Positions 1 to 5,693 of a stretch of DNA of 6,068 nucleotides are shown here, piece after piece (position 1 is the stretch's first letter; every line of letters begins with the position of its first letter). Below the pieces are notes generated by a model. The model was not told the origin of the DNA. It ran no database searches and saw only the letters and a list, made by a program, of their open reading frames with translations. Source of the DNA: an uncultured Collinsella sp. GTDB taxonomy: Bacteria > Actinomycetota > Coriobacteriia > Coriobacteriales > Coriobacteriaceae. The stretch is from contig CAUAGV010000107.1 in assembly GCA_958428675.1 (NCBI GenBank), forward strand, positions 1-6,068, read 5' to 3'. A program made the position numbers and the translations under genes.

Positions 1-1
1 G

Positions 2-922
2 CGTCCCCAGAAGGGCCGCCTGCGCCAGTTCCATCAAGTGGGAATCGAGTGGCTCGGCGCTCCCGATCCGGCGGCAGACGCCGAGTGCATCATCATGCTC
101 ATGGAGTTCTACAAGCGCCTGGGCTTCGATCTGTCCAAGCTTCGCCTGCTTATTAACTCGATGGGCGATGCGCAGTGCCGTCCGGCATACCGCGAGCAGG
201 TCAAGCAGTTTATCCTCGATCACGCCGACGAGATGTGCGACGAGTGCCGCGAGCGCGCCGAGCTCAACCCGCTGCGCGCCTTCGACTGCAAGAACGACCA
301 TTGCCGCGAGATCATGGCCGACGCCCCGCTGATGGGCGACAACCTGTGCGACGAGTGCCGCGAGCACTACGAGCAGGTCAAGCGCTATCTGGATGCCTCC
401 GGCATCGAATATGTCGAGGACCCCACCCTGGTGCGCGGCCTGGACTACTACACCCGTACCGTCTTTGAGGTCGAGGCTCCCGGTGCCGGTGTCGGCTCCA
501 TCGGTGGCGGCGGCCGCTACGACGGCCTGGTCGAGCTCGAGGGTGGCAAGCCCACGGCGGGCGTCGGCTTTGCCGTCGGTTTTGAGCGTGCGCTGCTGGC
601 CCTGCAGGCCTTTGGTAACGACTTGGGTGCCGAGGAGGCCCCGTGCGTCTACGTTGCCAATACCGGCAAGGAGCTGCGTCAGAACGTCTTTGCCATCACG
701 CAGGAGCTTCGCGCCGCTGGCATCGTGACCGAGGCCGACTACCAGGGTCGTTCGCTCAAGGCCCAGTTTAAGCAGGCCGATAAGGTGGGCGCCAAGCTCG
801 TCCTGGTCTTGGGCGGCGACGAGCTTGCCGCCGGCAAGGTCAAGGTGCGCGACATGGAGAGCCATGAAGAGGTCCTTGCCGATTTGGCCAACGTTGTCGA
901 GGCGGTTCGCGAGCGCCTGTAG
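2..922 (+). CDS. hisS: Histidyl-tRNA synthetase, 5'-truncated by window edge
   Basis: Class II aminoacyl-tRNA synthetase that charges tRNA-His with histidine in the cytoplasm. The reading frame is already open at base 2, so the gene begins outside the window; the GTG at 38 is internal. The 306 visible residues begin in class II motif 2 (RPQKGRLRQFHQ, fragment residues 1-12). They continue through the histidine-specific loop LVRGLDYYTR (143-152, catalytic-type Arg145), GGGRYDGL (169-176) and motif 3 GVGFAVGFER (187-196). The remainder, from about 215, fits the C-terminal anticodon-binding domain. Compared with the roughly 424-residue family length, about 110-120 N-terminal residues are missing. 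The insertion between motif 2 and the histidine loop holds six cysteines: CDEC at 79-82, Cys96, Cys101 and CDEC at 116-119. A hairpin terminator follows within 60 bases, so hisS ends its transcription unit here. The identification is firm. Confidence 0.97.
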   Translation, partial: RPQKGRLRQFHQVGIEWLGAPDPAADAECIIMLMEFYKRLGFDLSKLRLLINSMGDAQCRPAYREQVKQFILDHADEMCDECRERAELNPLRAFDCKNDHCREIMADAPLMGDNLCDECREHYEQVKRYLDASGIEYVEDPTLVRGLDYYTRTVFEVEAPGAGVGSIGGGGRYDGLVELEGGKPTAGVGFAVGFERALLALQAFGNDLGAEEAPCVYVANTGKELRQNVFAITQELRAAGIVTEADYQGRSLKAQFKQADKVGAKLVLVLGGDELAAGKVKVRDMESHEEVLADLANVVEAVRERL

Positions 923-979
923 CGCATCATTTTGAGCTGCGGGTCCGCTAACACGTCCCACTCGCGGCGAACGATTGTT

Positions 980-1021
980 ACGGGGGTGTTTCGCTTTTAT
1001 GCGGAATGCCCCCGTTTGTGT
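980..1021 (+). terminator. Probable intrinsic terminator of hisS
   Basis: The arms 980-994 (ACGGGGGTGTTTCGC) and 1001-1015 (GCGGAATGCCCCCGT) pair over 15 positions, with three G-U wobbles, around a six-base loop TTTTAT. A short T-rich tail TTGTGT follows. It lies 58 bases after the hisS stop and before the ppc promoter. The U-tract is weak, so termination may be incomplete. Confidence 0.7.
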
Positions 1022-1073
1022 ATGCCGTCCACCGAGAAATACGACCATTTAGGGCAAAAACCCTTGCAATGCA

Positions 1074-1121
1074 GAAAATACTTTTGTGTGGTAAAGCGCA
1101 ATCAGTGTCGAAAGTATTTCC
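1074..1121. promoter_or_regulatory. Inverted repeat upstream of ppc, possible operator pair
   Basis: AAATACTTT (1076-1084) and AAAGTATTT (1111-1119) are perfect reverse complements. Over 13 bases (1074-1086 against 1109-1121) the arms match at 11 positions. Their centres are 35 bp apart, and the right arm overlaps the probable ppc -35 region. This suits paired binding sites for a regulator better than a hairpin, because the arms lie upstream of the predicted transcript. Between them, 1084-1101 reads TTGTG-8 nt-CGCAA, which is one mismatch from the outer bases of the Rex redox-repressor consensus TTGTG-8 nt-CACAA; the inner consensus bases are not kept. No regulator is identified. Confidence 0.4.
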
Positions 1122-1135
1122 CAAGCGCCTATAAT
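1108..1135 (+). promoter_or_regulatory. Predicted sigma-A type promoter for ppc
   Basis: A perfect -10 hexamer TATAAT lies at 1130-1135. The best -35 is TCGAAA at 1108-1113 (4 of 6 to TTGACA) with a 16-bp spacer. Transcription would start near 1142, giving a leader of about 38 bases before the GTG at 1180. The weak -35 and the inverted-repeat arm over it suggest a promoter that could be regulated. Confidence 0.6.
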
Positions 1136-1159
1136 GAATACCGCATGTTACGTGCACAG

Positions 1160-1175
1160 AAGGAGGAATGGGAGG
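1160..1175 (+). promoter_or_regulatory. Double Shine-Dalgarno region deciding the ppc start
   Basis: AAGGAGG at 1160-1166 ends one base before the ATG at 1168, too close to serve it well. A second GGAGG at 1171-1175 lies four bases before the in-frame GTG at 1180, and the first motif is 13 bases from it. The arrangement favours GTG 1180, giving an N-terminus of MAENLSNQ. ATG 1168 would add four residues (MGGN) and cannot be excluded. Confidence 0.55.
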
Positions 1176-1179
1176 AAAC

Positions 1180-3993
1180 GTGGCTGAGAACCTAAGCAAC
1201 CAGTCTGTACCCGAAGCCGCGGCGCGCGTCGCTGCCGTGGTCAACCGCCTCGTTAACCGAATCGGCTCGAATGCCGAGTCCAGGGAGCGTCTCGCCGAGA
1301 TCGAGATCCCCGAGGAGCTGCGCGATAATCTGGCGCTGTTCCTGCGCCTGGAGCGCCGTGTGCTTAGCGAGTATGATCCCGAGATCGCGGACCTGTTCGA
1401 CAAGATTCTGTCGGCCGAAATCGTGGCCAATGCCGGCAACCCCGGTAGCCGTGCTGCCGACGAGGCCGTCGACGAGCAGGGCGTGCCCACCGCCGACGAG
1501 CCCACCGCCGTGGCGTTTCGCGAGGTCGTCGATCTGATCGACAGCTTGCCGCTCGATAAGCAGCAGGTCATCGTTCGCGCCTTTACGAGCTTCTTCCACC
1601 TGGCAAACCTGTCGGAGGAGAACTACCGTGTGGCGCAGCTGCGCGAGCGCGAGGCCGGTGCGTCGACCGATACCGAGGTCGATCCCGCCAACGAGCTCAC
1701 CGTCGCTTATCACCAGCTGGTGAATGAGCTGGGCGTCGAGGGCGCCAACGAACTGCTCGGCAAGCTTGAGTTCCATCCCGTCTTTACCGCGCATCCCACC
1801 GAGGCCCGTCGCAAGGCCGTCGAGGGCAAGATTCGCCGTATCTCCAATCTGCTGGAGGAGCGTCCGCGTCTGGGCGGCTCCGACCTAGTGGAGAACGAGC
1901 GCCATATGCTGCAGGAGATCGACGCCCTGGTGCGTACGAGCCCCATTGCGCTCAAGAAGCCCACGCCGGTCGAGGAAGCCGATACCATCATCGACATCTT
2001 CGATAACACGCTGTTCGACGTCATCCCCGTCATCTATCGTCGCTTTGACGACTGGGTGCTGGGCGACAAGGCCGGTACCGTGCCGCCGCTGTGCCCGGCG
2101 TTCTTCCATCCCGGCAGCTGGATCGGTTCCGACCGCGACGGTAACCCCAACGTCACCGCCAAGGTGAGCCGTGAGGTCGCCGCCAAGTACTTCACCCACA
2201 TGGTGCTCAAGCTCGAGGACAAGTGCCGCCGCATCGGCCGCAACCTCACGCTCGAGGCCACCTACAGCAAGCCGTCGGCCGAGCTCATCAACCTGTGGAA
2301 CCATCAGGTCGAGATGAGCACCCAGTACACGGCCCGCGCCGAGCTGATCTCCGAGCACGAGCCGCATCGCGCCGTCATGCTCGTCATGGCCGACCGTCTG
2401 AACGCCACCGTGCGCCGTATCACCGACACCATGTACCACAGCGCCGACGAGTTCCTGGAGGACCTGCGCGTCGTCCAGCGTTCGCTGGCTGCCTGCGGTG
2501 CCGTCCGTGCTGCCTACGGTCCGGTCCAGACCATCATCTGGCAGGTCGAGTCCTTCGGCTTCCATATGGTCGAGATGGAGTTCCGTCAGCACTCCGTGGT
2601 GCATGCCCGCGCCCTTAAGGATATCCACGAGAACGGTATCCATGGCGACCTGCAGCCCATGACGCGCGAGGTCATCGACACCTTCCGTGCCATCGGCTCC
2701 ATCCAAAAGCGCTACGGCAAGAAGATGGCGCACCGCTACATCATCTCGTTCACCAAGAGCGCGCAGCATGTGGCCGACGTCTTTGAGCTTGCCCATCTGT
2801 CCTTTGCACACGAGGAGGATGTCCCCGAGCTCGACGTGATTCCGCTGTTCGAGCAGCTCGAGGACCTCGAGGGCTGTGTCGACGTGCTTGATCAGATGCT
2901 CACGCTGCCCGTGGTGCAGAAGCGCCTTGCCCAGACCAACCGCCGCATGGAGGTTATGCTGGGCTATTCCGACTCCTCCAAGGATGCCGGTCCTACCACG
3001 GCCATGCTCGCGCTGCACTCCGCGCAGGAGCGCATCGCCAAGTGGGCAGAGAAGAACGATATCGACCTGGTGCTCATGCACGGTCGCGGCGGTGCCGTGG
3101 GCCGTGGTGGCGGCCCGGCCAATAAGGCCGTGCTGGCGCAGCCCAAGGGTTCGGTCAACTGCTTCTTTAAGCTCACCGAGCAGGGCGAGGTCATCTTTGC
3201 CCGTTATGGCAACCGCACGTTGGCCCAGCGCCATGTTGAGTCCGTTGCCGCCGCAACGCTTTTGCAGTCGGCCCCGAGTGTCGAGAAGACCAACACCGAG
3301 ACCACGCAGAAGTTCTGGGATATGGCCGAGAAGCTCAACGCCGCAAGCCACGAGCGCTATCTGGACCTGCTGAACACCGAGGACTTTACACCGTGGTTCT
3401 CGACCGTGACGCCGCTGACCGAGGTCGGTCTGCTGCCGATCGGCTCGCGTCCGGCCAAGCGCGGCCTGGGCGCCAAGTCGCTCGACGACCTGCGTACTAT
3501 TCCGTGGATCTTCAGCTGGAGCCAGGCACGCATTAACCTGGCCGCTTGGTACGGTCTGGGCACCGCCTGCGAGCAGTTTGGCGATCTGGACCAGCTTAAG
3601 GCTGCCTACCAGGAGTGGCCGTTCTTCCGCACCTTTATCGACAACATCGAGATGTCGATCGCCAAGACTGACCAGCGCATCGCCAAGATGTATTTGCACC
3701 TGGGCGATCGCCAGGATCTGTCCGAGAAGGTCTTCACCGAGATGCAGCTCACGCGCAAGTGGGTCCTTGCCATCGTCGGTGACGAGTGGCCGCTGCAGCG
3801 TCGTCGCGTGCTCGGCTGCGCCGTCCGTGTGCGTAACCCCTACGTTGACGCCTTGTCAATCGCCCAGGTCCGCGCCCTACGCGAGGTGCGTATGAACCAG
3901 GACGAGATGGCCGAGGAGAAGAAGGCCGAGTACATGAGCCTGATTCTTTCGACTGTGACCGGCGTCTCGGCAGGATTGCAGAACACGGGGTAA
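1180..3993 (+). CDS. ppc: Phosphoenolpyruvate carboxylase
   Basis: Cytoplasmic enzyme that carboxylates phosphoenolpyruvate with bicarbonate to oxaloacetate, refilling the C4 acid pool. With GTG 1180 as residue 1 it has 937 residues, slightly longer than the 883 of E. coli Ppc. Family signatures occur in order: TAHPTE with the catalytic-type His205; GSDRDGNPN at 316-324; MLGYSDSSKDAG at 593-604; HGRGGAVGRGGGP at 634-646, including Arg636 and Arg642; IPW at 774-776; and a C-terminus ending QNTG. The C-terminal Asn935 corresponds to the Asn that helps bind the inhibitor aspartate in the E. coli enzyme, so aspartate inhibition is plausible but not shown. A low-complexity Ala/Asp/Glu-rich loop at about 83-107 adds some of the extra length. 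The gene has its own predicted promoter and probably forms a single-gene unit between flanking hairpins. ATG 1168 is the alternative start. The identification is certain. Confidence 0.98.
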   Translation: MAENLSNQSVPEAAARVAAVVNRLVNRIGSNAESRERLAEIEIPEELRDNLALFLRLERRVLSEYDPEIADLFDKILSAEIVANAGNPGSRAADEAVDEQGVPTADEPTAVAFREVVDLIDSLPLDKQQVIVRAFTSFFHLANLSEENYRVAQLREREAGASTDTEVDPANELTVAYHQLVNELGVEGANELLGKLEFHPVFTAHPTEARRKAVEGKIRRISNLLEERPRLGGSDLVENERHMLQEIDALVRTSPIALKKPTPVEEADTIIDIFDNTLFDVIPVIYRRFDDWVLGDKAGTVPPLCPAFFHPGSWIGSDRDGNPNVTAKVSREVAAKYFTHMVLKLEDKCRRIGRNLTLEATYSKPSAELINLWNHQVEMSTQYTARAELISEHEPHRAVMLVMADRLNATVRRITDTMYHSADEFLEDLRVVQRSLAACGAVRAAYGPVQTIIWQVESFGFHMVEMEFRQHSVVHARALKDIHENGIHGDLQPMTREVIDTFRAIGSIQKRYGKKMAHRYIISFTKSAQHVADVFELAHLSFAHEEDVPELDVIPLFEQLEDLEGCVDVLDQMLTLPVVQKRLAQTNRRMEVMLGYSDSSKDAGPTTAMLALHSAQERIAKWAEKNDIDLVLMHGRGGAVGRGGGPANKAVLAQPKGSVNCFFKLTEQGEVIFARYGNRTLAQRHVESVAAATLLQSAPSVEKTNTETTQKFWDMAEKLNAASHERYLDLLNTEDFTPWFSTVTPLTEVGLLPIGSRPAKRGLGAKSLDDLRTIPWIFSWSQARINLAAWYGLGTACEQFGDLDQLKAAYQEWPFFRTFIDNIEMSIAKTDQRIAKMYLHLGDRQDLSEKVFTEMQLTRKWVLAIVGDEWPLQRRRVLGCAVRVRNPYVDALSIAQVRALREVRMNQDEMAEEKKAEYMSLILSTVTGVSAGLQNTG

Positions 3994-4016
3994 TCGATAG
4001 CCCTGTGGCTCTCACC

Positions 4017-4143
4017 GGGACCCGATGGGTTTCCCTCTGAATGCGTCCTCGCACTTGAAGCCCCCTTATCCTGCTCCTTCGGAGCTGCGGATAAGGGGGC
4101 TTCGTGCTGCGGAATGCATTCAGAGGGAGACCCGCCGGGCCCC
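4017..4143. repeat. Long nested inverted repeat downstream of ppc
   Basis: The sequence folds on itself along nearly its whole length. The inner stem is 15 perfect pairs (4057-4071 with 4089-4103), topped by GCTCC/GGAGC (4073-4077 with 4081-4085) around a TTC loop. Below it GCAC pairs with GTGC (4051-4054 with 4104-4107). A second perfect stem of 12 pairs, CCCTCTGAATGC, joins 4033-4044 to 4116-4127. Pairing continues outward with wobbles and two mismatches to 4017 and 4143. I count about 50 pairs in total. No good U-tract follows the inner stem (CTTCGTGC), so it is not a textbook terminator. It may terminate or stabilise the ppc mRNA, or be an interspersed palindromic element. Confidence 0.8.
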
Positions 4144-4155
4144 TTCGTCCTCGGT

Positions 4156-4176
4156 CTTCAGGGATTGGGGCTGAAG
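4156..4176 (+). other. Small stem-loop
   Basis: CTTCAG (4156-4161) pairs with CTGAAG (4171-4176) over six perfect pairs with a nine-base loop. It sits between the long inverted repeat and the terminator. There is no U-tract and no known RNA family is recognised; it may be incidental. Confidence 0.3.
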
Positions 4177-4208
4177 GGATTAAAGTGCGCTTCTCGCCTT
4201 ACGACTGT

Positions 4209-4249
4209 AGCGGCCGCGGTCCCAAGCGGGATCGCGGTCGTTTTGTTGT
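4209..4249 (+). terminator. Intrinsic terminator upstream of larA
   Basis: CGGCCGCGGTCCC (4211-4223) pairs with GGGATCGCGGTCG (4228-4240) over 13 positions, including two G-U pairs, around the loop AAGC. The U-tract TTTTGTTGT follows directly at 4241-4249. This is the clearest terminator in the window. It probably stops readthrough from ppc, and its end overlaps the proposed larA -35 region. It could instead be an attenuator if a promoter lies just upstream, but I see no convincing one. Confidence 0.8.
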
Positions 4250-4275
4250 GGGTCAAATATGAACGTTGTGTTAAT
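4246..4275 (+). promoter_or_regulatory. Candidate larA promoter
   Basis: TTGTGG (4246-4251) and GTTAAT (4270-4275) are separated by 18 bp. A TG at 4267-4268 forms an extended -10 element. Each hexamer matches consensus at only about four of six positions. Transcription would begin near 4282, giving a leader of roughly 85 bases. The placement fits, directly after a terminator and ahead of larA, but the match is weak and a promoter further downstream is possible. Confidence 0.35.
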
Positions 4276-4278
4276 GAG

Positions 4279-4309
4279 TCGGTGGACGGTGGTGTTTTTC
4301 GGTGAGCGG
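4279..4309 (+). repeat. Pair of 11-bp direct repeats before larA
   Basis: TCGGTGGACGG (4279-4289) and TCGGTGAGCGG (4299-4309) agree at 9 of 11 positions. Their starts are exactly 20 bp apart, about two helical turns, so both copies face the same side of the DNA. They lie just downstream of the candidate -10 and 58 bases or more before the larA start. This could be a tandem regulator site; no regulator is known from this window. Confidence 0.4.
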
Positions 4310-4344
4310 CGTATCCTTCCAACGGTTTATCTAGTGTGTCAGTT

Positions 4345-4357
4345 GAAAGGAAGAGGG
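4345..4357 (+). promoter_or_regulatory. Ribosome binding site supporting the TTG start of larA
   Basis: GAAAGGAAGAGGG is purine-rich and ends nine bases before TTG 4367. No comparable site precedes ATG 4259 or ATG 4274 further upstream in the same frame: the sequence before 4259 is the terminator U-tract. This supports initiation at the TTG. Confidence 0.6.
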
Positions 4358-4366
4358 CGCTCGTCA

Positions 4367-5644
4367 TTGTTTGAATGTGAACTGCCGTTTGACCACAAGA
4401 CGTTGCATCTGGAGCTCGAGGATAAGAACTTCGCGGGTGTGATGGAAGGTCATCAAAACGAGTTTAAGACCACGAAATCGCAGGAAGAGCTGGTGGAGGA
4501 GTCGCTTGCCAACCCTTACGGCTCGCCTTCGCTCGAGGAGCTTTGTGCTGGCAAGAAGGATATTGTCATCATTAGCTCCGATCATACGCGTCCCGTTCCC
4601 TCGCGTGTGACGATGCCTATTCTGCTGCATCACATCCATTCTGCTGCGCCCGAGGCCCGCGTGCGTATTTTGGTTGCTACGGGTATGCACCGTCCGTCGA
4701 CGCACGAGGAGCTCGTCAACAAATATGGCGAGGAGATCGTTGCCAACGAGGAAATCGTTATGCACGTTGCGACTGACGACAGCATGATGAAGAAGATCGG
4801 CACCCTCCCTTCTGGTGGCGAGTGCATCATCAACAAGATTGCTGCCGATTGCGATCTGCTGCTTGCCGAGGGCTTCATTGAGCCGCACTTCTTTGCCGGC
4901 TTCTCTGGCAGCCGCAAGTCCGTCCTGCCTGGCATCGCCAGCTACAAGACCATCATGTACAACCACAACGGTCAGTTTGTGAATGATTCCCACTCGCGTG
5001 CCGGTAACCTGTGCCACAACCACGTGAGCGAGGACATGTTTGCTGCCGCTGAGATGGCCCACCTCGCCTTTGTGCTCAACGTGGTGCTCAACGGCAAGCA
5101 CGAGGTCATTGGCTCCTTTGCCGGCGACATCCACAAGGCGCACGAGGCCGGCTGCGAGTTCGTGAAGAGCCTTGCCGGCGTTGAGCCCGTTGAGTGCGAG
5201 ATTGCCATCACCACCAACGGCGGCTACCCGCTCGACCAGAACATCTACCAGGCCGTGAAGGGCATGTGCGCTGCCGAGGCCACGCTTCCCGAGGGCGGCG
5301 TGATCATCGACGTCGCCGGTTGTGCCGACGGTCACGGTGGCGAGGGCTTCTATCACAATATCGCCGACAACGATCCGGCGGAGTTTGAGCGTGCCTGCAT
5401 CGATCGTCCTAAGGACGAGACCCTGCCCGATCAGTGGACGAGCCAGATCTTTGCCCGCATCCTGGCGCATCACCCTGTGATCATGGTCACCGACCTGTGC
5501 GATCACCAGATGCTCAAGGATATGCACATGACGCCGGTTAACACTATCGAGGAGGCGCTCAAGCTCGCCTTTGAGATGAAGGGTGTCGATGCCAAGGTTG
5601 CCGTCATTCCCGATGGCCTGGGCGTTGTCGTCGCGCAGCACTAG
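4367..5644 (+). CDS. larA: Nickel-pincer-dependent lactate racemase LarA
   Basis: Cytoplasmic enzyme that interconverts D- and L-lactate using a covalently bound nickel pincer nucleotide, which in known systems is made by LarB, LarC and LarE. Counted from TTG 4367, the protein has 425 residues, and its key residues carry the numbers I recall for L. plantarum LarA (424 residues): Asp72 and Arg75 in SSDHTRP, His108 in TGMHRPS, His174 in EPHFFAGFSG, the pincer-linked Lys184 in SRKSVLPG, the nickel ligand His200, and Tyr294, Gln295 and Lys298 in IYQAVKG. All are present, so the enzyme should be active if the cofactor is supplied. The N-terminus MFECELPFDHKTL also matches family starts, whereas ATG 4259 would add 36 unmatched residues over a likely untranslated leader. 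A larD-like channel gene follows after 49 bases. Other substrates are possible, because LarA homologues racemise various 2-hydroxy acids, but the close resemblance to lactobacillar LarA favours lactate. Confidence 0.95.
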   Translation: MFECELPFDHKTLHLELEDKNFAGVMEGHQNEFKTTKSQEELVEESLANPYGSPSLEELCAGKKDIVIISSDHTRPVPSRVTMPILLHHIHSAAPEARVRILVATGMHRPSTHEELVNKYGEEIVANEEIVMHVATDDSMMKKIGTLPSGGECIINKIAADCDLLLAEGFIEPHFFAGFSGSRKSVLPGIASYKTIMYNHNGQFVNDSHSRAGNLCHNHVSEDMFAAAEMAHLAFVLNVVLNGKHEVIGSFAGDIHKAHEAGCEFVKSLAGVEPVECEIAITTNGGYPLDQNIYQAVKGMCAAEATLPEGGVIIDVAGCADGHGGEGFYHNIADNDPAEFERACIDRPKDETLPDQWTSQIFARILAHHPVIMVTDLCDHQMLKDMHMTPVNTIEEALKLAFEMKGVDAKVAVIPDGLGVVVAQH

Positions 5645-5653
5645 TGCGCGGCT

Positions 5654-5668
5654 TAAACGAATCGTTTA
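5654..5668. promoter_or_regulatory. Perfect palindrome between larA and larD, possible operator
   Basis: TAAACGAATCGTTTA has perfect 7-bp arms around a single central base. That is too tight for an RNA hairpin without opening pairs, and suits a dimeric DNA-binding protein. It overlaps TATAAC (5667-5672), a 5-of-6 match to a -10 hexamer, although no good -35 lies upstream. It may control a secondary promoter for the channel gene, or be chance. Confidence 0.4.
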
Positions 5669-5693
5669 TAACCGACAAGAAAGATAAGGTTTT

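Larger units (their letters stand above)
3994..4366. other. Gene-free, structure-rich region between ppc and larA
   Basis: No credible gene is seen in these 373 bases; the one small open frame on the + strand (4114-4305) runs through hairpin arms and the terminator. In order, the stretch holds a 127-base nested inverted repeat, a small stem-loop, a strong intrinsic terminator, a weak promoter candidate, two 11-bp direct repeats and the larA ribosome binding site. It separates ppc transcription from the lar genes. Confidence 0.75.

Noticed and set aside
1051..1064. AGGG/CCCT stem around a CAAAAA loop upstream of ppc
   Set aside because: It has only four base pairs and no U-tract, so it is easily expected by chance.
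932..1195. 87-codon + strand open frame between hisS and ppc
   Set aside because: It spans the hisS terminator and the ppc promoter, with no ribosome binding site and no coding character.
978..1571. 197-codon - strand open frame over the ppc 5' end
   Set aside because: It is antisense to the N-terminal part of ppc and the hisS terminator. The Ser/Arg/Ala-rich composition is that of a shadow frame.
1885..3699. Long open frame of 604 codons on the - strand inside ppc
   Set aside because: It is fully antisense to an unambiguous ppc. The low-complexity, Leu/Gly/Val/Asp/His-rich translation is typical of a GC-biased shadow frame, with no recognisable domain.
4253..4262. Imperfect dyad TCAAATATGA within the larA promoter spacer
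   Set aside because: It is ten bases with an internal mismatch, too short and degenerate to claim as an operator; it does not match an FNR box.
4114..4305. 63-codon + strand open frame between ppc and larA
   Set aside because: It begins inside the arm of the long inverted repeat, passes through the intrinsic terminator and has no ribosome binding site.
4364..5641. 425-codon open frame on the - strand across all of larA
   Set aside because: It mirrors larA almost exactly. Codon bias in the GC-rich sense strand removes antisense stops, and the translation resembles no family I know.
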